From the NCBI GenBank assembly GCA_002170735.1, contig NHIV01000020.1, forward strand, positions 1 through 18,901: a DNA stretch of 18,901 bases, given 5' to 3'. The notes under the pieces are model-generated. The model was given only the letters and a program-made list of their open reading frames with translations. It did not search any database and was not told where the DNA came from. This document shows, piece by piece, positions 15,659-18,901 of the stretch. Each line of letters begins with the position of its first letter. The stretch's first letter is position 1. This DNA comes from a bacterium TMED198 (GTDB taxonomy: Bacteria; Fidelibacterota; Marinisomatia; SCGC-AAA003-L08; D37C17). The position numbers were made by a program, and so were the translations under genes.

Positions 15659-16741
15659 ATGGCAATTTATAAAAATTTTAACATAGTAGATGAATCAAGT
15701 CCTGAGTCTGGAGATGTGGTATCAAATGTAAAGGATATCGTTTCCTCTGGAATGTGGGCTGATGGTTCTACATCAATAACTGCTTTTTTTACATCATCTA
15801 CACAGAGTGGTAGTACAGGAGATTTTTTCTTAGATGTATATTCAGCAAATCCACAATCAGATTCTACTTCTAAACCACAATTTTCAATTGCTTATGCTAA
15901 TTTTAATGGAAGTGGTTCTTTAGGTGCGGTAGGTGTAAATGGTAATAGAGCAGCTGCTGGTATTTACAGACAACTATCAAATACATTATTAGGTCCTGAT
16001 TCAGACCAATTTACCTTCGCAGGTTCTGCTGCTGGTTCTGGTGGAAATTTAACTAAACTTTCACCTGACTATGTATACGCAATATCAATTTCAAGACGAC
16101 AACTTCGTGAAAAGATGGATCCAGGTAATTGGGAACTTGTATTGAGTGGAAGTGGTGCTTTATTAGGCGCTAACAATAAAATTAAATTAATTGACGATAG
16201 TGGTGCTACAACTAACCCAAGCGTTCAAAAGGGTGGTAGAGTTTTTAATGTTGTTAGTGGTTCGATAGCTAGTGGTACTGCAGTTACCAAAACAACTGCT
16301 GCTGCACAGCCAGGTGGTGCTTACGGGTTATTTTATCCTGATTTAGGGATTATAATTTTAAATGGTCCTATTTTGAACGCATCTGCTTCTTTAAGCACCA
16401 ATACTACATCAAACGATTTAGGTGGTAATAATGATAAACTATTTCAAAGAATTAGTGATGGTGCTAAATTTCAGGCAAGAAGAGAAGAGGTAATTACTTC
16501 ACAACATTATTTCTGTAGAGTTCCTAATAAAGAGTTTAACTTTTCTTCCAACCCAACATTTGTTTCTGGCTCTGCTGGTAATTTCCAACAAGCTACATTT
16601 TTTAAAAATCCAAAGTCTTTTATAACACAAGTCGGGCTTTATAATAATGCAAATGAACTATTGGCTGTAGCTAAACTAAGTAAACCTTTATTAAAATCTT
16701 ATTCAAGGGAAGCTATTATCAAAGTCAAATTAGACTTCTAA
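15659..16741 (+). CDS. Tail appendage protein, paralog A
   Basis: This 360-aa protein is rich in Ser, Gly, Asn and Thr and predicted beta-structured. Conserved points are ISRRQLREKMDPGNWEL (about residue 145), KIKLIDDSG, YGLFYPDLGIIILNG (about 220-235), HYFCRVPNKEFNFSSNP, and the C-terminal ITQVGLYNNANELLAVAKLSKPLLK (322-346). The last block and the central layout recur in the next gene, so the two are paralogs. No enzymatic motif is seen. It has an AGGAG before the ATG and lies between the Ig-like protein and paralog B. A role as a fibre, whisker or baseplate appendage subunit is likely from context, but the T4 equivalent is unclear. Confidence 0.6.
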   Translation: MAIYKNFNIVDESSPESGDVVSNVKDIVSSGMWADGSTSITAFFTSSTQSGSTGDFFLDVYSANPQSDSTSKPQFSIAYANFNGSGSLGAVGVNGNRAAAGIYRQLSNTLLGPDSDQFTFAGSAAGSGGNLTKLSPDYVYAISISRRQLREKMDPGNWELVLSGSGALLGANNKIKLIDDSGATTNPSVQKGGRVFNVVSGSIASGTAVTKTTAAAQPGGAYGLFYPDLGIIILNGPILNASASLSTNTTSNDLGGNNDKLFQRISDGAKFQARREEVITSQHYFCRVPNKEFNFSSNPTFVSGSAGNFQQATFFKNPKSFITQVGLYNNANELLAVAKLSKPLLKSYSREAIIKVKLDF

Positions 16742-16759
16742 ACATAGGGGATAAAGGTC

Positions 16760-17731
16760 ATGTTTAAGGCACTAGACCCTCAAGACATTAATATAACACC
16801 ATTTAAAGTCTACAAGCAATTCACAGTCACAAATACAGATAGTGGTAGCGGCGTTTATGGTTTTAAAGCTGTAAGTGCCAGTGCACACGGATGGACAGAA
16901 TCTACAGGAGTAAAAACAACATTCGACTCTGCTAGTTTTTATCAAATGCCATCTTGGTTAATGATAAATCATATGTACTATCGTGACACAATTAATCCAT
17001 ATAACAATTTTGGGCAAAATGATAACAGACAATACAGAGAACTACACTCATCTGCTTCTATAGTTGCTGTATCAAAAGATTTGTATGGTGAGAGAATCAA
17101 ACCACGATCTATTGAATTAACAGATGATAGCACATCAACTACACTTACCATAGTAGATGATGGTCATGGCAATTTGTATGATAATAGTAGTGCTGCTTAT
17201 TCTGCTAGTTTTGCTTCATTTTCAACAAGTAGTTTCTCAAATTCTGAAACCGGAAGTTTTGTAGGAAATGCTTTTTACGAACATGGTTTATTAGTATTTA
17301 CAAATACAGGATCTAGATACAATGGAATAGGAACTGGCACAGGTACTGATGGTTATAGTTTGAAATACAAAGCACAAGTAACAATAAATGAATATGAGTA
17401 TGTTTGTATAGTAGGAGAAAGAGAGTTTAATGCGACTATGAACATAACAATGACTCACGGAAGAAGTGGTAGCTTAAACATAAGTGGTTCTGATACGTGG
17501 AGGAGTTTACCACCCGGTGACGCACTGTATAAATCCGGCTCATATAGTACAAAATATGAACCAGCAACTGAGTTTACAAATCACTACACACATTCAAAGT
17601 GGTCTCCTTATGTTACACAAGTAGGTCTGTACAATGATTTTAATGAGTTACTTGCGGTTGGACAATTATCAAGTCCTATGAAGAATGATCCTGAAATATC
17701 ATTGGGTATAGTTGTAAGGTTTGACGGATAA
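16760..17731 (+). CDS. Tail appendage protein, paralog B
   Basis: This 323-aa protein shares the architecture of the gene before it: DLYGERIKPRSIELTDDS, IVDDGHGNLYD, a GNAFYEHGLLVFTNTG block aligned with paralog A's YGLFYPDLGIIILNG, a YEYVCIVGEREFNATMN block aligned with HYFCRVPNKEFNFSSNP, and the C-terminal VTQVGLYNDFNELLAVGQLSSPMK (285-308). The N-terminal ~100 residues differ and are aromatic-rich (MINHMYYRDTINPYNNFGQNDNRQYRELHSSAS). The start has an unusual leader with AGGGG and AAAGG rather than GGAG. Its stop overlaps the metallopeptidase start by 1 nt. It is probably a virion appendage that assembles with paralog A as a hetero-oligomer. This is inferred from duplication and adjacency only. 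Confidence 0.6.
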   Translation: MFKALDPQDINITPFKVYKQFTVTNTDSGSGVYGFKAVSASAHGWTESTGVKTTFDSASFYQMPSWLMINHMYYRDTINPYNNFGQNDNRQYRELHSSASIVAVSKDLYGERIKPRSIELTDDSTSTTLTIVDDGHGNLYDNSSAAYSASFASFSTSSFSNSETGSFVGNAFYEHGLLVFTNTGSRYNGIGTGTGTDGYSLKYKAQVTINEYEYVCIVGEREFNATMNITMTHGRSGSLNISGSDTWRSLPPGDALYKSGSYSTKYEPATEFTNHYTHSKWSPYVTQVGLYNDFNELLAVGQLSSPMKNDPEISLGIVVRFDG

Positions 17732-18117
17732 TGGGTAATTTCAAAAGAATGATGGAAACTTCCTTTCTTATTGAAAGGATAGATTATTTACAGACTGCTA
17801 GAGAGTTGATTAGGCAATATGGCTTAAAATCTAAAATTAAAATGGGAAGAGGTAAAGACTTCGGTGAATATGTACCAGAAACCGATACAGTAACGATAAG
17901 ACCATCATATCCAAATGTAAAGGAATTCTTAATGACTGTGTTACACGAAATAGGACACGCATTGGATGCTAAAAGATTAGGTGTAAGGAAGTATATAAAA
18001 AAATATACACAGGCTGGCACAATGGCAGCTTATGATGGATTAGATCCTCACGATGATAATAAGTGGGAAGAGAAAGCAGAAAGATTTGCAAAAAAAGAAT
18101 TATCTAAATGGATGTAA
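17731..18117 (+). CDS. Minimal HExxH zinc metallopeptidase, ImmA/IrrE-like
   Basis: This 128-aa protein has a zincin core. LHEIGHALDA gives H72-E73-x-x-H76 and WEEKAERFAKKEL (residues 112-124) gives a candidate third ligand, E113, in the ExxA-x-x-FA context seen in ImmA/IrrE-type peptidases. A beta segment before the helix (EYVPETDTVTIRPSYP, about 46-61) fits the usual strand pair that precedes the HExxH helix. It has no helix-turn-helix, signal peptide or membrane segment, so it is a bare catalytic domain. It overlaps the last tail gene by 1 nt (TAATG), so it is co-translated with virion genes. It might cleave a virion protein or a host protein, or be packaged. The target is unknown. WLM-type or other small zincins remain possible. 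Confidence 0.7.
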   Translation: MGNFKRMMETSFLIERIDYLQTARELIRQYGLKSKIKMGRGKDFGEYVPETDTVTIRPSYPNVKEFLMTVLHEIGHALDAKRLGVRKYIKKYTQAGTMAAYDGLDPHDDNKWEEKAERFAKKELSKWM

Positions 18118-18306
18118 AATAAATTTGTATTTGAGATAATTGCTATATATGTATTAATAATGTTGACATTTAATTTGGTTATAAAAAATTCTGATAGGTT
18201 TTTTAATAAAATATTTCTGCCTTGAATTATATAATCTCAATTAAATATTAACAAGTAACAAGTAACAAGTATAAGTATTAATTAACAAGTATTACAAGTA
18301 TTAATT
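18118..18306. promoter_or_regulatory. Intergenic region between virion and DNA-metabolism genes
   Basis: This 189-bp AT-rich gap holds no gene. A perfect TATAAT hexamer lies at 18230-18235 about 70 nt before the nuclease start, but without a good -35 hexamer. The right part consists of short direct repeats reaching the start codon. It probably contains the promoter for the nuclease-primase genes. Confidence 0.4.
18250..18306 (+). repeat. AACAAGT direct repeats before the nuclease start
   Basis: AACAAGT occurs three times in exact tandem (18250-18256, 18257-18263, 18264-18270), again at 18284-18290, and as TACAAGT at 18293-18299. In addition AAGTATTAATTA occurs twice, at 18273-18284 and 18296-18307, the second running into the ATG. 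No GGAG-type ribosome binding site precedes this start, which is unusual in the window. Confidence 0.75.
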
Positions 18307-18660
18307 ATGAAATCAAGAAGTGCCAAGAATAAAGGTAAGAGACTTCAGAACAATGTTAGAGATCTTTTGTTAGAAACCTTTAATCAACTAGAACCCGATG
18401 ATATCAAATCTGCTATTATGGGTGAATCAGGAGAAGATATTAAATTATCCCCCGCGGCTCGTAGACTCATTCCTTATTCATTTGAATGTAAAAATCAAGA
18501 AAAACTAAATATATGGGATTCATTAAATCAGGCAGAAGAAAATAGTGGTGATTACGATCCTGTGTTGATATTTAAAAGAAACAGAAGTAAAACATACGCT
18601 GTACTTAATGTGGAAAAATTTATAGAATTAATTAATGAAAATAATCAATCTTCTAAATAG
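18307..18660 (+). CDS. PD-(D/E)XK-type nuclease-like protein
   Basis: This 117-aa protein starts SRSAKNKGKRLQNNVRDLLLE, a Lys-rich helix. It then has GESGEDIKLSPAARRLIPYSFECKN, where D44 and the E60-C61-K62 triad fit a PD-(D/E)XK nuclease active site, and a helix with NIWDSLNQAEENS. A final beta strand pair (DYDPVLIFKRNRSKTYAVLNVEKFIELI) completes a small restriction-endonuclease-like fold, similar in form to VRR-NUC or Holliday-junction resolvase domains. It probably cuts phage DNA during recombination, repair or packaging. The exact substrate cannot be told. The primase gene begins inside its 3' end (26-nt overlap in another frame), so the two are probably linked in replication. Its start lacks a clear ribosome binding site and follows direct repeats. 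Confidence 0.65.
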   Translation: MKSRSAKNKGKRLQNNVRDLLLETFNQLEPDDIKSAIMGESGEDIKLSPAARRLIPYSFECKNQEKLNIWDSLNQAEENSGDYDPVLIFKRNRSKTYAVLNVEKFIELINENNQSSK

Positions 18661-18901
18661 AGTAATAGGAAATCATGGCAGACGATTAAAGAAAGCCAAT
18701 GAGTATATGTATTGGTCTCCTTTTACTTCACATCATAAACCTAAATTACAGATTAATGTAAAAACTGGTAAGTGGCATTGTTGGGTTTCCAATCAAGGTG
18801 GTCATAACCTATTTCAGTTATTTAAAAAGTTAAAAGCTAATAGAGAACAATTTACAGAGTTGGGTGAATTAGTTGGAAAACCATCTCATTCACTATCATC
18901 A
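18635..18901 (+). CDS. 61: DNA primase, gp61-like, N-terminal fragment with degraded zinc site
   Basis: The first 89 codons are in the window and the gene runs off the right edge. The ATG at 18635 lies within the nuclease gene (26-nt overlap). The fragment reads MKIINLLNRVIG, then YMYWSPFTSHHKPKLQINV, then GKWHCWVSNQGGHNLFQLFKKL. This is the layout of the CHC2/zinc-ribbon domain of phage primases such as T4 gp61 (C-P-F-C, HHK-x-KL-x-IN, W-x-CW-x-C, then F-x-LFKK). Here three of the four cysteines are replaced (S28, T31, S52), leaving only C49. The fold motifs are kept while the metal site seems lost. It should make RNA primers with a gp41-type helicase, which would be outside the window. Confidence 0.75.
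   Translation, partial: MKIINLLNRVIGNHGRRLKKANEYMYWSPFTSHHKPKLQINVKTGKWHCWVSNQGGHNLFQLFKKLKANREQFTELGELVGKPSHSLSS

Noticed and set aside
18098..18141. Inverted repeat AATTATCT / AGATAATT around the end of the metallopeptidase gene
   Set aside because: An 8-bp AT-rich stem with a 28-nt loop and no U-run is easily due to chance in this composition.
18163..18168. TTGACA resembling a -35 hexamer
   Set aside because: The nearest TATAAA is only 11 nt away and no good -10 hexamer lies at 16-18 nt spacing.
18250..18299. CRISPR-like array from the AACAAGT repeats
   Set aside because: The units are 7 nt long, largely without spacers, and no cas genes are present.
18675..18689. ATG with nearby purines as the start of the last gene
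   Set aside because: This frame stops after four codons. The primase frame instead starts at 18635 and runs to the window edge.

Overview
The window looks like part of the genome of a T4-like tailed phage (myovirus), probably an environmental, marine-type one. The DNA is AT-rich (by eye about one-third G+C), genes are packed with 1-nt to 4-nt overlaps, and nearly all lie on the + strand. The order of recognisable genes (late sigma gp55-like, gp5-like hub, gp25-like and gp6-like baseplate wedge, then a giant gp7/gpI-like protein and tail appendage proteins) follows the T4 baseplate-wedge logic. Most starts are preceded by clear GGAG/AGGAG ribosome binding sites. The host cannot be read from the sequence.

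Left part (1-1770): the 3' part of an HD-domain phosphohydrolase gene open at the left edge, a small single-span membrane protein, and a gp55-like late sigma factor, closed by a strong bidirectional hairpin terminator. A single short minus-strand gene (1774-1995) encodes a two-span membrane protein. It is converged upon by the sigma gene and diverges from the structural operon.

Middle part (1996-17731): an AT-rich 134-bp divergent promoter region with TATTTATA/TATAAATA and repeated TATATATAACTA elements leads into the virion operon. This contains an unknown 129-aa protein, a gp5-like hub protein, two unknown proteins, gp25, gp6, a DNRLRE-like beta-sandwich protein, a 102-aa unknown, a 2059-aa gp7/gpI-like baseplate/adhesin, a 212-aa protein with an Ig-like C-terminus, and two paralogous tail appendage proteins. 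The same TATTTATA element recurs in two further intergenic gaps, suggesting internal late promoters. The gp55-like sigma factor would be the expected reader of such promoters.

Right part (17731-18901): a minimal HExxH zinc metallopeptidase resembling ImmA/IrrE proteins overlaps the last tail gene. A 189-bp gap carrying AACAAGT direct repeats follows. Then come a PD-(D/E)XK-type nuclease and, overlapping it, the start of a gp61-like DNA primase whose zinc-ribbon cysteines are mostly replaced. This marks the change from virion genes to DNA metabolism genes.

The most unusual features are a carbohydrate-binding-like jelly roll that appears to be split by a repeat-containing insertion in the giant protein, the degenerate zinc site of the primase, the metallopeptidase attached to the tail operon, and the isolated minus-strand membrane gene with its own promoter and terminator. 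No wholly new multi-gene system is evident.
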